Assembly: GCF_000190535.1 (NCBI RefSeq)
Contig: NC_015160.1
Coordinates: 248,001 to 312,000, forward strand
Length of the DNA: 64,000 nt
From: Odoribacter splanchnicus DSM 20712
GTDB taxonomy: Bacteria; Bacteroidota; Bacteroidia; Bacteroidales; Marinifilaceae
Reading direction: 5' to 3'
Within the stretch, counting starts at the first letter, position 1. Every line of letters starts with the position of its first letter. Under the pieces are notes generated by a model that saw nothing but the letters and a program-made list of their open reading frames with translations, was not told where the DNA came from and made no database searches. Shown piece by piece: positions 24,116 to 32,625 of this stretch. The position numbers and the translations under genes are program-made.

Positions 24116-24174
24116 AAAACGGTGACAGTCCAGTTTGCAACCTTTGTTACCGTTTTTACTGTTGTCACCGTTTT
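24116..24174. promoter_or_regulatory. operator-like repeats upstream of the GH43 gene
   Basis: AAAACGGTGACA (24116-24127) is the exact reverse complement of TGTCACCGTTTT (24163-24174). A third near copy, TTGTTACCGTTTT, at 24145-24157 is in direct orientation to the last. Three ACCGTTTT-type sites within 60 bases of the GH43 start suggest binding of a dimeric regulator. The regulator is not in the window. Confidence 0.5.
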
Positions 24175-24226
24175 AACTTTATAAATTGCTTGGGTATCTC
24201 CTTGTCATACTAACAGGAGCTATCGG

Positions 24227-25366
24227 TTATTCTGCACCGAATTTATAAATACAGGTGCTATGATATTTTTCTCCCGGACGTACGACAACCGAAGGCCAGT
24301 CGGCTTTGTTGGGGGAATCGGGATAGTGTTGTGTTTCCAGGCAAAGAGCAGAACGTAAGGGATAGTAAATACCGTGTTTACCTTTTACAGTCCCGTCGAG
24401 GAAATTGCCGGCATAAAATTGAATACCCGGTTCGTTGGTATATACTTCCAGAGTACGTCCGCTTTTGGGGTCGTACACTTTAGCTGCAACTTGGCTGATG
24501 TCGCCTTGGGTGTTCAAAACGTAGTTGTGGTCGTAGCCGTGACCGTTTTTCAATTGTTCGAAATCGTAATTATCGATTCTGGCACCGATTGCGGTTGCTG
24601 TCCGGAAATCCATCGGAGTACCTTCGACCGGTGCGATTTCGCCGGTAGTCATAAACGTACTGTCCACCGGAGTATAATAATCGGCATTCAGCGTCAACTG
24701 ATGATCCAGAATGGTGGTTTTGCCATCTCCTGATAGGTTGAAATAAGCATGATTGGTCAGATTGACGATCGTCGGTTTGTCGGTTTCTGCTTCATAGTTG
24801 ATCTGAAGAGCATTGTCGTCGGACAAGCTGTAAGTAACCGTTGTTTTCAGCGTTCCCGGAAAACCGGCTTCTCCGTCGGGAGAAACACAGCTCAGGACTA
24901 ATGTCTGGGCATTGGGTTGGGTTGCATCCCAAATCCGGTGATGAAATCCGGTGTCGCCTCCGTGTAAGCAGTGACCGTAATTATTTTGAGGCAATTGGTA
25001 TTCCTGGCCGTCCAGGATAAAACGTCCCTGATTGATCCGGTTACCATAGCGTCCGATCAGAGCTCCGAAATTACCACCTTGGTCGGCGATATAATCGGCG
25101 ATAGAACTGTGGGCCAGCATGATGTCACCGAACTTGCCGTTCCGGTCGGGTACCCAAATAGAAACGATACGACCTCCGTAGTTCGTGATCGCTACCTCTA
25201 CACCATTTTTGTTTTTCAGTTCGTATAAAGCGACTTTTTTTCCGGAAACCGTCGTGTCGAAATCTGCTTTCTTTAATCCGGATAAGGTCGTGCCCGTATC
25301 GGTCTTGCTGTTACAAGCCATCAGAGAGCACAATGCACAGCATACGATGAGTAATCTTTTTTTCAT
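24227..25366 (-). CDS. galM: aldose 1-epimerase (galactose mutarotase), lipoprotein form
   Basis: A 379-residue lipoprotein (lipobox LMAC, Cys18). GalM motifs are in order: 'NYGGRIVSIWVPDRNGKFGDI', 'FGALIGRYGNRINQGRF', 'NNYGHCLHGGDTGFH' (substrate-binding His), 'VNLTNHAYFNLSG' (catalytic His) and late 'GIQFYAGNF' with 'CLETQHYPDSPN' (catalytic Glu). It interconverts alpha and beta sugar anomers; anchored at the envelope, it would act on sugars released by the neighbouring glycosidases. Divergent from the GH127-like gene, with about 220 bases between them. Confidence 0.93.
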   Translation of the reverse strand: MKKRLLIVCCALCSLMACNSKTDTGTTLSGLKKADFDTTVSGKKVALYELKNKNGVEVAITNYGGRIVSIWVPDRNGKFGDIMLAHSSIADYIADQGGNFGALIGRYGNRINQGRFILDGQEYQLPQNNYGHCLHGGDTGFHHRIWDATQPNAQTLVLSCVSPDGEAGFPGTLKTTVTYSLSDDNALQINYEAETDKPTIVNLTNHAYFNLSGDGKTTILDHQLTLNADYYTPVDSTFMTTGEIAPVEGTPMDFRTATAIGARIDNYDFEQLKNGHGYDHNYVLNTQGDISQVAAKVYDPKSGRTLEVYTNEPGIQFYAGNFLDGTVKGKHGIYYPLRSALCLETQHYPDSPNKADWPSVVVRPGEKYHSTCIYKFGAE

Positions 25367-25588
25367 ATATAAAGTATTTAGTGTGTAATTTTGTTACAAA
25401 ATAAGAAATAATCCGGATAGGATACTAATAAAATTATGTCATAAAATGGTATTTTCAGATCAAACCAAACGTTTGAAGCCTGATTCCGGACTTGATTTTT
25501 ACCTGATATTGACATTTAATGGTTAGATTCTTTTACCTTTTGTCTCATTTTGGAACTATTTTTACGCTATAGAAATTTTTAATCTAAA

Positions 25589-27226
25589 ATGATGACTTTA
25601 TTCACAAAATCGTTGTCGGTTTGTGCAGGTGCTTTATTGGCAACAGGTATTTTATTCACCGGTTTTTGTTCGGCTGACGAAGAGCATATTGCTGTAGTAG
25701 AACGTCCTTCGACTAAGGTGGCCAATGTGAATTATACCGCTAGCCGGGCCCCTTTGAAGCCTTTACAGTTTATTAAATTACCTGTAGGGAGTATTCAACC
25801 CGAAGGATGGCTGAGAAAATACCTGGAATTGCAGAGAGACGGGCTGACCGGACATTTGGGAGAAATCAGTGCCTGGCTGGAAAAAAACGATAATGCTTGG
25901 CTGACTGCTGGCGGACAACACGGTTGGGAAGAGGTGCCCTATTGGTTGAAGGGGTACGGTAATCTGGCCTATATCCTGAACGATCCTAAAATGATTGCCG
26001 AAACAAAAGTTTGGCTGGAAGGGGTTTTCAAAAGTGTACAACCGGACGGGTATTTCGGACCGGTAAACGAACGGGATGGCCGCCGGGAATTGTGGGCTAA
26101 CATGATTATGTTGTGGTGTATGCAGTCTTATTATGAATATTCCGGCGATCAACGGGTGATCGATTTGATGACCAATTATTTCAAATGGCAGTTGACGGTC
26201 GATGACAGTAAATTCCTGAGGGATTATTGGGAAAATAGCCGGGGAGGTGATAACCTTTGGAGTGTATATTGGTTGTATAATATTACCGGTGATTCATTTT
26301 TATTGGAACTGGCGGAGAAGATTCACCGTTGTACGGCCGATTGGACAATGGACAGTCGTTTACCCAACTGGCATAATGTGAATGTAGCACAGTGTTTCCG
26401 TGAACCGGCCACTTATTATATGCTGTCGGGTGATTCGGCCCATTTGGCTGCCAGCTATAATGTACATGCTTTGATTCGCCGTTGCTTCGGGCAAGTGCCG
26501 GGTGGTATGTTCGGGGCTGATGAAAATGCCCGGATGGGATGTATCGATCCCCGGCAAGGAACTGAAACCTGTGGGTTTGTCGAAGAAATGGCTTCCGACG
26601 AATTGATGATGCGTATCACTGGCGATCCGATGTGGGCAGAACAGTGTGAGAACGTGGCCTTCAATTCTTATCCCGCAGCGGTGATGCCTGATTTCAGGGC
26701 TTTGCGTTATATAACTTCCCCCAATCAGGTGTTGAGTGATGCTCAAAATCATAATCCCGGGATTGATAACGGAGGGCCTTTCCTGGCGATGAATCCTTTT
26801 AGCAGCCGGTGTTGCCAGCATAATCACGCACAGGGATGGCCTTATTATACCGAACATTTGGTGATGGCTACTCCGGATAACGGTCTGGTGGCCGCTCTTT
26901 ACGGAGCTTGTCAGGTTAAAGCTAAAGTGGGGAATGGTAAAGAGATCGTTTTGAAAGAAACCACTCACTATCCGTTCGAAGAAACCATTGCTTTTACGGT
27001 GGATACGAAAGAAAATGTGAATTTCCCGTTTACTCCCGGTAATGTCCCCTTGGAAGTGAAAGCACAGGGCCGCCGGATTCCTTCGTGGAAGATCGATAAG
27101 TATGGATTGTGTGCTGTGTTGCCTGAAACAGATGCACCGAAATCCCCGCAGATTGAAAATATAACCTTGATACCGATGGGAGCTGCCCGTTTGCGGATTT
27201 CTGCTTTCCCTGCCGTATCCGAATAA
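25589..27226 (+). CDS. GH127-type beta-L-arabinofuranosidase-like protein, probable internal deletion
   Basis: A 545-residue exported protein. From about residue 55 it follows the GH127 (alpha/alpha)6 barrel: 'PLKPLQFIKLPVGSIQPEGWL', 'GWEEVPYWLKGYGNLAYIL', 'PDGYFGPVNERDGRRELWANM', 'GGMFGADENARMGC', 'GTETCGFVEEMASDELMM' (catalytic Glu region) and 'SSRCCQHNHAQGWPYY' (the metal/nucleophile Cys site). After 'TVDTKENVNFPF' it jumps to 'TPGNVPLEVKAQGRRIP', which in full-length relatives follows roughly 150 residues of beta-sandwich. I infer an in-frame deletion near 27018-27030. The active-site barrel is kept, so activity cannot be excluded. Confidence 0.75.
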   Translation: MMTLFTKSLSVCAGALLATGILFTGFCSADEEHIAVVERPSTKVANVNYTASRAPLKPLQFIKLPVGSIQPEGWLRKYLELQRDGLTGHLGEISAWLEKNDNAWLTAGGQHGWEEVPYWLKGYGNLAYILNDPKMIAETKVWLEGVFKSVQPDGYFGPVNERDGRRELWANMIMLWCMQSYYEYSGDQRVIDLMTNYFKWQLTVDDSKFLRDYWENSRGGDNLWSVYWLYNITGDSFLLELAEKIHRCTADWTMDSRLPNWHNVNVAQCFREPATYYMLSGDSAHLAASYNVHALIRRCFGQVPGGMFGADENARMGCIDPRQGTETCGFVEEMASDELMMRITGDPMWAEQCENVAFNSYPAAVMPDFRALRYITSPNQVLSDAQNHNPGIDNGGPFLAMNPFSSRCCQHNHAQGWPYYTEHLVMATPDNGLVAALYGACQVKAKVGNGKEIVLKETTHYPFEETIAFTVDTKENVNFPFTPGNVPLEVKAQGRRIPSWKIDKYGLCAVLPETDAPKSPQIENITLIPMGAARLRISAFPAVSE

Positions 27227-27250
27227 TAGAGCCTGCAAGGTGAGATTTGG

Positions 27251-27428
27251 ATGGTATATTATAGTAATTGGATTCTCCTGTCCTCATGTAAAAGCGGATA
27301 GAAGACTGTTTTTCGGAATCCTTTGGATATAGCCTTAGGAGATTCTTATGTTTTTTTGTTGGCTTCCGACGGACATTATTATATGTACGGGACTGGAGGA
27401 TGGTTTTGCTTGCTATTCTTCGGACCAA
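27251..27428 (+). pseudogene. GH43 family lipoprotein gene remnant
   Basis: From the ATG at 27251 the frame reads MVYYSNWILLSSCKSG with a lipobox-like LSSC, then an in-frame TAG (27299-27301). It continues without change of frame as 'KTVFRNPLDIALGDSYVFLL' and 'ASDGHYYMYGTGG', the N-terminal blade of GH43 enzymes. The next frame then gives 'EDGFACYSSDQ', so a frameshift follows GTGG. Homology ends exactly where palindrome copy 2 begins. The rest of the enzyme (more than 250 residues) is missing. It lies 24 bases after the GH127-like gene, on the same strand. Confidence 0.75.
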
Positions 27429-27485
27429 TCACGGGGACGGGGCAATTGTGCGAAATTTTCGCACAATTGCCCCGTCCCCGTGATT
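27427..27485. repeat. 59-bp near-perfect palindrome, copy 2
   Basis: Arms of 29 bases around a single central base (27456), identical over 28 bases to the arms of copy 1 (21981-22047). It cuts the GH43 remnant and, with copy 1, brackets the glycosidase cluster. Confidence 0.92.
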
Positions 27486-27617
27486 CTATAATAGGTTAAT
27501 GTAATCTGTCCAACTTTTCGGGGGGGCAGTTCAGAATCGGAACGGTATAGAAAAAATAAGTCTAAATTATAGGTATAAATAATATGTAAATACTGTAATT
27601 TATATGGGATAAAATTT

Positions 27618-28247
27618 TTATCTGAGATCGATAACTTCTACTTCCGGATGTTTAGCCGGGTCGAATTTAAAGAATGAATCGGCAGGTACGGGTGAACTTT
27701 GTTTGATGGATTTGATTGTGATCAGGACATTGTTTCCGTCTTTGCCGAAAGAGGTTACTTTTTGTATCGATGAAGTGGCCGGATTTACCCAGATACCGAT
27801 TTTTGTAAAGTTACGGCTTTTATCTGTAGGAAAAAGTTCGATGTAGGTTATGTCGTTGCCCGTGCTGACCAGTTTTTGGTCGAATCCTTGGTTGTGGATA
27901 TCGAAAAGTGTCGTCGGATTCAACATCTCTTCTTCTTCATTGGGATTTTTGATGTTGACTTCCTGTACTTCCGGCATATAGGTATAGATATTTTTCCCGT
28001 CGTAATAGTTTTCAACGTCCATCACGTTGAGTTTATAAAGATTTCCCTTCATCCAGGCTTTTCCTTCGTGCATTTCATGGATATTTTCGCTGGGGTTTTC
28101 CATCGTTAGGGTAAAGTCGATTTCTGCTGCCGGGTAAGCTTTGAATTTTGCAGCTGCTTTATCCAATATTTCTTTTGCTTTCGGGTCGTTTTGTGCAAAT
28201 ACTGCATAAGCGAGGAGCACAAATAGAAGGGTCATAAAATATCGCAT
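27618..28247 (-). CDS. lolA: LolA-like outer-membrane lipoprotein carrier
   Basis: A 209-residue periplasmic protein (signal peptide ending VFAQ near residue 19). The mature part 'ILDKAAAKFKAYPAAEIDFTL', 'HEGKAWMKGNLYKLNVMDVENYYDGKNIYTYMPE' and 'GIWVNPATSSIQKVTSFGKDG' follow the LolA half-barrel pattern in Bacteroidota. It would carry lipoproteins from the LolCDE complex to the outer membrane, fitting a genome rich in lipoproteins. Stand-alone, with its own promoter box at 28304-28297. Confidence 0.82.
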   Translation of the reverse strand: MRYFMTLLFVLLAYAVFAQNDPKAKEILDKAAAKFKAYPAAEIDFTLTMENPSENIHEMHEGKAWMKGNLYKLNVMDVENYYDGKNIYTYMPEVQEVNIKNPNEEEEMLNPTTLFDIHNQGFDQKLVSTGNDITYIELFPTDKSRNFTKIGIWVNPATSSIQKVTSFGKDGNNVLITIKSIKQSSPVPADSFFKFDPAKHPEVEVIDLR

Positions 28248-28296
28248 AATAAAAAGTTTTAATGTGTTCTGATCCTATTTTGTAATTTCATTACGG

Positions 28297-28304
28297 CAAA
28301 GATA
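28297..28304 (-). promoter_or_regulatory. -7 box TATCTTTG of lolA
   Basis: Minus strand TATCTTTG at 28304-28297, 50 bases before the lolA ATG; divergent from the cdaA promoter 32 bases away. Confidence 0.65.
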
Positions 28305-28335
28305 CAGAATGTACCGTATATTCTGAAATTTTATT

Positions 28336-28343
28336 TAGATTTG
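28336..28343 (+). promoter_or_regulatory. -7 box TAGATTTG of cdaA
   Basis: TAGATTTG, 26 bases before the cdaA ATG, matching TAnnTTTG. Confidence 0.6.
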
Positions 28344-28368
28344 TATGGTGAAATAAGTTTAAGGACCT

Positions 28369-29154
28369 ATGTTGTTATTTATCAAGCTCGGCTTTTTCGA
28401 TATACTGGATATTCTGATCGTTGCTTTTATTTTTTATCAGATTTATCGTTTGGTGAAGGGGACGGTAGCGATTAATATCTTTGCCGGAATTTTTACGTTT
28501 TATGTGGCCTGGTTGTTGGTGAGGGCGTTGAATATGGAGCTGATCACCTCCATTATGGGGCAGTTTTTCGGTATGGGAATGATCGCCCTGCTGATCGTTT
28601 TTCAACAGGAAGTCCGCCGGTTTTTATTGCTGGTGGGTAGTAAATATAATTTGCAGAATATTTTCAATCTGGAGAAATTGTTTGCCAAGCCTGTGATCAA
28701 GGAAGATGTATCGGATGCTATCGTCGAGGCCTGTGTGAATTTTTCGGCTTCGAAGACGGGGGCTTTGATTGTTTTTCAGCAAAATACCGAGTTGTACAAT
28801 TATGCCCAGACAGGGGTCATGATGAAAGCGAAGGTGACCGATGAATTGATTGAAAATATTTTTTTCAAGAATACGCCTTTACACGATGGAGCCGTTATCA
28901 TCAATGAAAATAAGATTTTAGCCGCCCGTTGTATTCTTCCGGTCTCCGATCGCCGGGATATTCCCGGAAGTATGGGATTGCGGCATCGGGCTGCTTTGGG
29001 ACTCAGTGGGGTGAGCGATGCTTATGTGGTTGTCGTGAGCGAAGAAACCGGAAATATCACTTTCTTTAAAGACGGAAGTTTTAAAGTAAAAGTGAGTCCC
29101 GAGGAATTGAAAAAATTTTTGAGCAACGATTTCTCCGGCTTTGTGGTGAAATAA
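28369..29154 (+). CDS. cdaA: diadenylate cyclase CdaA
   Basis: A 261-residue membrane enzyme making c-di-AMP from two ATP. Three hydrophobic segments fill residues 8-80, followed by the DAC (DisA_N) domain with 'NTPLHDGAVIINENKI' (DGA motif) and 'MGLRHRAALGLS' (RHR motif), both intact. In Bacteroidota this single cyclase is the usual source of c-di-AMP. It is monocistronic here and converges on purC, with a shared hairpin between them. Confidence 0.94.
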   Translation: MLLFIKLGFFDILDILIVAFIFYQIYRLVKGTVAINIFAGIFTFYVAWLLVRALNMELITSIMGQFFGMGMIALLIVFQQEVRRFLLLVGSKYNLQNIFNLEKLFAKPVIKEDVSDAIVEACVNFSASKTGALIVFQQNTELYNYAQTGVMMKAKVTDELIENIFFKNTPLHDGAVIINENKILAARCILPVSDRRDIPGSMGLRHRAALGLSGVSDAYVVVVSEETGNITFFKDGSFKVKVSPEELKKFLSNDFSGFVVK

Positions 29155-29184
29155 TGTGATTTGCCCGGCCGGTGGTAGTAAAAC

Positions 29185-29213
29185 AGGGGTCCTGCATGCA
29201 GAACCCCTCTTTT
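29185..29213. terminator. two-way terminator between cdaA and purC
   Basis: AGGGGT (29185-29190) and ACCCCT (29203-29208) flank the palindrome CTGCATGCAG, with one C/A mismatch on each side. T-rich on the plus side and A-rich before it, so usable from both directions. Confidence 0.7.
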
Positions 29214-29230
29214 GACGGTAAGCGGTTGGT

Positions 29231-30175
29231 TTATAAAGTTTTCAGACAAGCGTTGACATTGTCTTCGATTCGTTTCAGCACATGGGTAGAATCGGCTTTT
29301 ACGAATTTCTGGCCTGTGATGTGTTCATATAATTCGATGTAACGATCGGTAATTCCGGCAACTACTGCGGGAGTCATTTCCGGTACTTTTTGTCCGGCTT
29401 GTCCCTGAAAGCCGTTATCCATCAACCATTCACGAACGAATTCTTTGGATAATTGTTTTTGTTTTTCACCTTTGGCGAAACGTTCTTCATACCCTTCTGC
29501 ATAGAAATAACGGGAAGAATCCGGTGTATGGATTTCGTCGATCAGGTAAATCCGACCGTTTTTCTTTCCGAATTCATATTTGGTATCTACCAAAATCAAT
29601 CCTTTCTCGGCTGCAATTTCTGTCCCGCGTTGGAATAAGGCATAGGTGTATTTTTCCATCAGCTCGTAATCTTCGCGGCTAACTAAGCCTTGAGCGATGA
29701 TTTCTTCTTTGGAAATATTTTCGTCATGACCTTCATCGGCTTTTGTCGTGGGAGTGATCAGAGGAGAGTCGAATTTCTGATTTTCTCTCATTCCTTCGGG
29801 TAAGGGCAGACCGCAAAGGGTACGTTCTCCGGATTTATAAGCCCGCCAGGAACTTCCGGTCAGGTAACCCCGGATCACCATTTCTACTTTGAACGGTTCG
29901 CATTTATGTCCGACGGTAACCATCGGGTCCGGTGTGGCTATTTTCCAGTTCGGAACGATATCTGCGGTTGCATCCAGGAATTTAGATGCGATTTGATTCA
30001 ATACCTGCCCTTTGTAAGGCACTCCTTCCGGCAATATGACGTCGAAGGCCGAAATTCGGTCTGAAACCACCATGACCAGATATTCATCATTGATATCATA
30101 TACGTCACGCACTTTCCCTTTGTACACACTTTTTTGTCCCGGGAAACAGAAATCTGTTTTTACAATAGCATCCAT
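29231..30175 (-). CDS. purC: phosphoribosylaminoimidazole-succinocarboxamide synthase PurC
   Basis: A 314-residue enzyme that condenses CAIR with aspartate using ATP in purine synthesis. '[28 protein letters not shown]' is the ATP-binding N-terminus; '[19 protein letters not shown]' and '[30 protein letters not shown]' are the SAICAR synthetase signatures. It is of the longer type (about 310 residues) usual in Bacteroidota and yeast rather than the 240-residue form of E. coli. It is 27 bases downstream of phoH on the same strand. Confidence 0.96.
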   Translation of the reverse strand: MDAIVKTDFCFPGQKSVYKGKVRDVYDINDEYLVMVVSDRISAFDVILPEGVPYKGQVLNQIASKFLDATADIVPNWKIATPDPMVTVGHKCEPFKVEMVIRGYLTGSSWRAYKSGERTLCGLPLPEGMRENQKFDSPLITPTTKADEGHDENISKEEIIAQGLVSREDYELMEKYTYALFQRGTEIAAEKGLILVDTKYEFGKKNGRIYLIDEIHTPDSSRYFYAEGYEERFAKGEKQKQLSKEFVREWLMDNGFQGQAGQKVPEMTPAVVAGITDRYIELYEHITGQKFVKADSTHVLKRIEDNVNACLKTL

Positions 30176-30202
30176 AGAAATTATATTAAAAATTTAATCT
30201 AT

Positions 30203-31168
30203 TTATTCTTCATTCTTTCCTTGCCGTTCTTCCTGCTCTTCATTGTAAGCTTTTACAATATCCTTCACCAGCCGGTGACGTACGATATCGTCGGAATTAA
30301 ATTCCACGAAAGCGATGCCCTTGATGTCTTTCAGGATTTTGAAAGCATGAATGAGGCCCGAATCTCCACGCCGGGGTAAGTCGATCTGACTCATATCACC
30401 GGTGATTACAAATTTTGCACTGATCCCCATTCGGGTTAAAAACATTTTCAACTGATTGCGGGTCGTATTCTGGGCTTCGTCGAGGATTACGAAAGAGTCG
30501 TTTAACGTGCGTCCTCTCATATAAGCCAGCGGAGCTATTTGGATAATTTCGGATTCCAGATATTCTTCCAGCTTTTTGGGCGGAATCATGTCCGACAGGG
30601 CGTCGTATAGAGGCTGAAGATAAGGATCTACCTTTTCTTTCATATCTCCGGGCAGGAATCCCAGGTTTTCACCGGCCTCGACAGCCGGACGGCTTAACAC
30701 GATCCGTTTCACTTCACGATTACGCAAAGCCCTTACAGCCAGGGCGATCGCTGTATAGGTTTTACCCGAACCGGCAGGACCGGTAGCGAACAATAAATCA
30801 TTGGTTCTGGCCAGTTCTACCAGTTTACGCTGATTGGAGGTACGGGCACGGATCGCTTTACCGGCATTCCCGTATAAAATCACCGATTCGGTATCTTCCG
30901 GATCGGCGACAACATGATCTTCCAGGATGATCCGTTTCAGATTCGCTACCGTGAGCATATTATAACGGTGGTAGTGCTCGAGTAAAGCAATGATTTTAGT
31001 ATTTAAAATTTCTATATCGTTGATTTCTCCCTGGATAATAATTTCATCTCCCCGGGCTGTGATCTTCAGTTTGGGAAAATACTCTTTTAATAGATTGAAT
31101 TTTGAATTGTTAACTCCGTAGAAATCAATGGGATCTATATTCCCTATACTTATTCTTTTCTCAATCAT
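30203..31168 (-). CDS. phoH: PhoH family ATPase
   Basis: A 321-residue P-loop protein. A KH-like N-terminal stretch (40-90, 'KITARGDEIIIQGEINDIEIL') precedes the helicase-like PhoH domain with Walker A 'FATGPAGSGKTYTAIALA' and Walker B 'FVILDEAQNTT', then 'RMGISAKFVITGDMSQIDLPR'. PhoH proteins are thought to act on RNA with ATP. Probable operon with purC. Confidence 0.92.
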   Translation of the reverse strand: MIEKRISIGNIDPIDFYGVNNSKFNLLKEYFPKLKITARGDEIIIQGEINDIEILNTKIIALLEHYHRYNMLTVANLKRIILEDHVVADPEDTESVILYGNAGKAIRARTSNQRKLVELARTNDLLFATGPAGSGKTYTAIALAVRALRNREVKRIVLSRPAVEAGENLGFLPGDMKEKVDPYLQPLYDALSDMIPPKKLEEYLESEIIQIAPLAYMRGRTLNDSFVILDEAQNTTRNQLKMFLTRMGISAKFVITGDMSQIDLPRRGDSGLIHAFKILKDIKGIAFVEFNSDDIVRHRLVKDIVKAYNEEQEERQGKNEE

Positions 31169-31188
31169 GCAATCTTCAATAAATATAA

Positions 31189-31196
31189 CAAAGGTA
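31189..31196 (-). promoter_or_regulatory. -7 box TACCTTTG of phoH-purC
   Basis: Minus strand TACCTTTG at 31196-31189, 21 bases before the phoH start codon. Confidence 0.65.
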
Positions 31197-31255
31197 CTAC
31201 CTTTTTTATGATATGTGAGGGCAGATACCGATTTTTTTTAATCACAAAAATACGT

Positions 31256-31263
31256 TATTTTTG
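31256..31263 (+). promoter_or_regulatory. -7 box TATTTTTG of mazG
   Basis: TATTTTTG with a leader of about 80 bases before the mazG ATG. The leader carries AGGAGGT and a matching ACCTCTT (31317-31337) that could pair with each other. Confidence 0.6.
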
Positions 31264-31349
31264 CAGCCGCGAATTGGTGAGAAATGCATGAGGCTGTCGG
31301 GTAAGCTGTCCCGGAAGGAGGTAGAGATAACCTCTTTGACTAGTTATTT

Positions 31350-32138
31350 ATGGAAGATCTGGAAAAGAAAAAAGAGGCTTTTGCCGAATTACTGGAAGTG
31401 ATCGCAACACTTCGCGTCGAGTGTCCCTGGGATAGAAAACAGACGATGGAATCGTTGAGGGCTTTGTCGATCGAAGAGGTGTATGAACTGGGAGATGCTA
31501 TTCTGACAGGAGACATGGCCGAAGTGAAGAAAGAATTGGGGGATTTGTTGATGCATATCGTATTTTATGCCCAGATAGGCAGTGAAAAAGAAGCTTTCGA
31601 CATCACCGATGTGCTGAATAGTATCTGTGAGAAATTGAAATACCGGCATCCTCATATTTATGGCGGGGTGAAAGTGGATAGTGCTGAAGAGGTATTGCAA
31701 AATTGGGAGCAGTTGAAATTGAAGGAAAAAGGGCGGAAACACCGGGTATTGGAAGGGGTTCCCGTGTCATTGCCGGCTTTGGTAAAGGCTTATCGTATAC
31801 AGGACAAAGCGCGGGGAGCCGGGTTCGACTGGAAACAAAAGGAGGAGGTATGGACCAAAGTAAAAGAGGAACTGCAAGAGTTCGAGACAGAAATAGCGAA
31901 AGCCGACCAGGAAAAGATGGAGCAGGAATTCGGGGATTTTTTGTTTTCGGTCATCAATGCAGCCCGCTTATACGGTATTAATCCCGAGAATGCATTGGAA
32001 AAGACAAACCGGAAATTTATCAGCCGTTTCGGTTATGTGGAAGATAAAGCGAAAGAGACAGGGAAAAATTTATCGGATATGAGCCTGGAAGAGATGGAGG
32101 TTTATTGGCAGGAAGCAAAAGGGAGAGAACAGAAATAG
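31350..32138 (+). CDS. mazG: nucleoside triphosphate pyrophosphohydrolase MazG
   Basis: A 262-residue tandem-domain MazG. The first domain has 'CPWDRKQTMESLRALSIEEVYEL' and 'EVKKELGDLLMHIVFYA', the EExxE and ExxD metal sites. The second, from about 150, has 'EEVWTKVKEELQEFETEI' and 'EQEFGDFLFSVINAARL'. It hydrolyses NTPs to NMP and pyrophosphate, cleaning non-canonical nucleotides. A small unknown gene follows 10 bases downstream. Confidence 0.94.
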   Translation: MEDLEKKKEAFAELLEVIATLRVECPWDRKQTMESLRALSIEEVYELGDAILTGDMAEVKKELGDLLMHIVFYAQIGSEKEAFDITDVLNSICEKLKYRHPHIYGGVKVDSAEEVLQNWEQLKLKEKGRKHRVLEGVPVSLPALVKAYRIQDKARGAGFDWKQKEEVWTKVKEELQEFETEIAKADQEKMEQEFGDFLFSVINAARLYGINPENALEKTNRKFISRFGYVEDKAKETGKNLSDMSLEEMEVYWQEAKGREQK

Positions 32139-32148
32139 GGGGTAAAAG

Positions 32149-32517
32149 ATGGATTTGACAGGGAAATGGAGATATATCGAGAATTACGGCTACGGTGTCG
32201 CTGAAGGTGAGCTTTACCTGAAACAGAAAGGACAAATGCTGGCCGGCAGGATTGTGTTTACGGATAAAGTCGAAGGAGAGAGTTCTTATATGATACAGGA
32301 ATTTTTAAAAGGAGAACTGGAAGGACGTAAAGTGCGGCTGGAAGCCGTCGAGTTCGACATCATTCATTCGGAGTTTCCGATTACCTATCAGCTGGATCAT
32401 TGGTTCGGGTTATTGGTCGATGATAATACGATTAAAGGAGTAAGTAAAGACGGACAAGGGGTGGAAGGATATTTTGAGTTTGAAAAAGTAGCTACTAGTT
32501 TGCCCATGGAAATTTGA
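32149..32517 (+). CDS. small conserved-looking beta protein of unknown function
   Basis: A 122-residue protein without signal peptide or membrane segment. It begins 'MDLTGKWRYIENYGYGVAEG' and continues as alternating strands ('GRIVFTDKVEGESSYMIQEF'), suggesting a small lipocalin-like or META-like barrel. I do not recognise the family. It lies 10 bases after mazG and is likely co-transcribed with it, so a link to nucleotide hygiene is possible but unsupported by sequence. Confidence 0.65.
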   Translation: MDLTGKWRYIENYGYGVAEGELYLKQKGQMLAGRIVFTDKVEGESSYMIQEFLKGELEGRKVRLEAVEFDIIHSEFPITYQLDHWFGLLVDDNTIKGVSKDGQGVEGYFEFEKVATSLPMEI

Positions 32518-32625
32518 AATGCCTGTCATACCGGTATACAAAATTCAGGAAAGTTGACGAAAGTCAGCTTTTTTTTTATTCTTTTCTTTTAAATTGCCCA
32601 TGCTATTAATCTAAAACCAGTTATT

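Noticed and set aside
28369..29154. DisA-type cyclase linked to DNA scanning
   Set aside because: Three N-terminal membrane segments and lack of a HhH DNA-binding domain identify CdaA instead.
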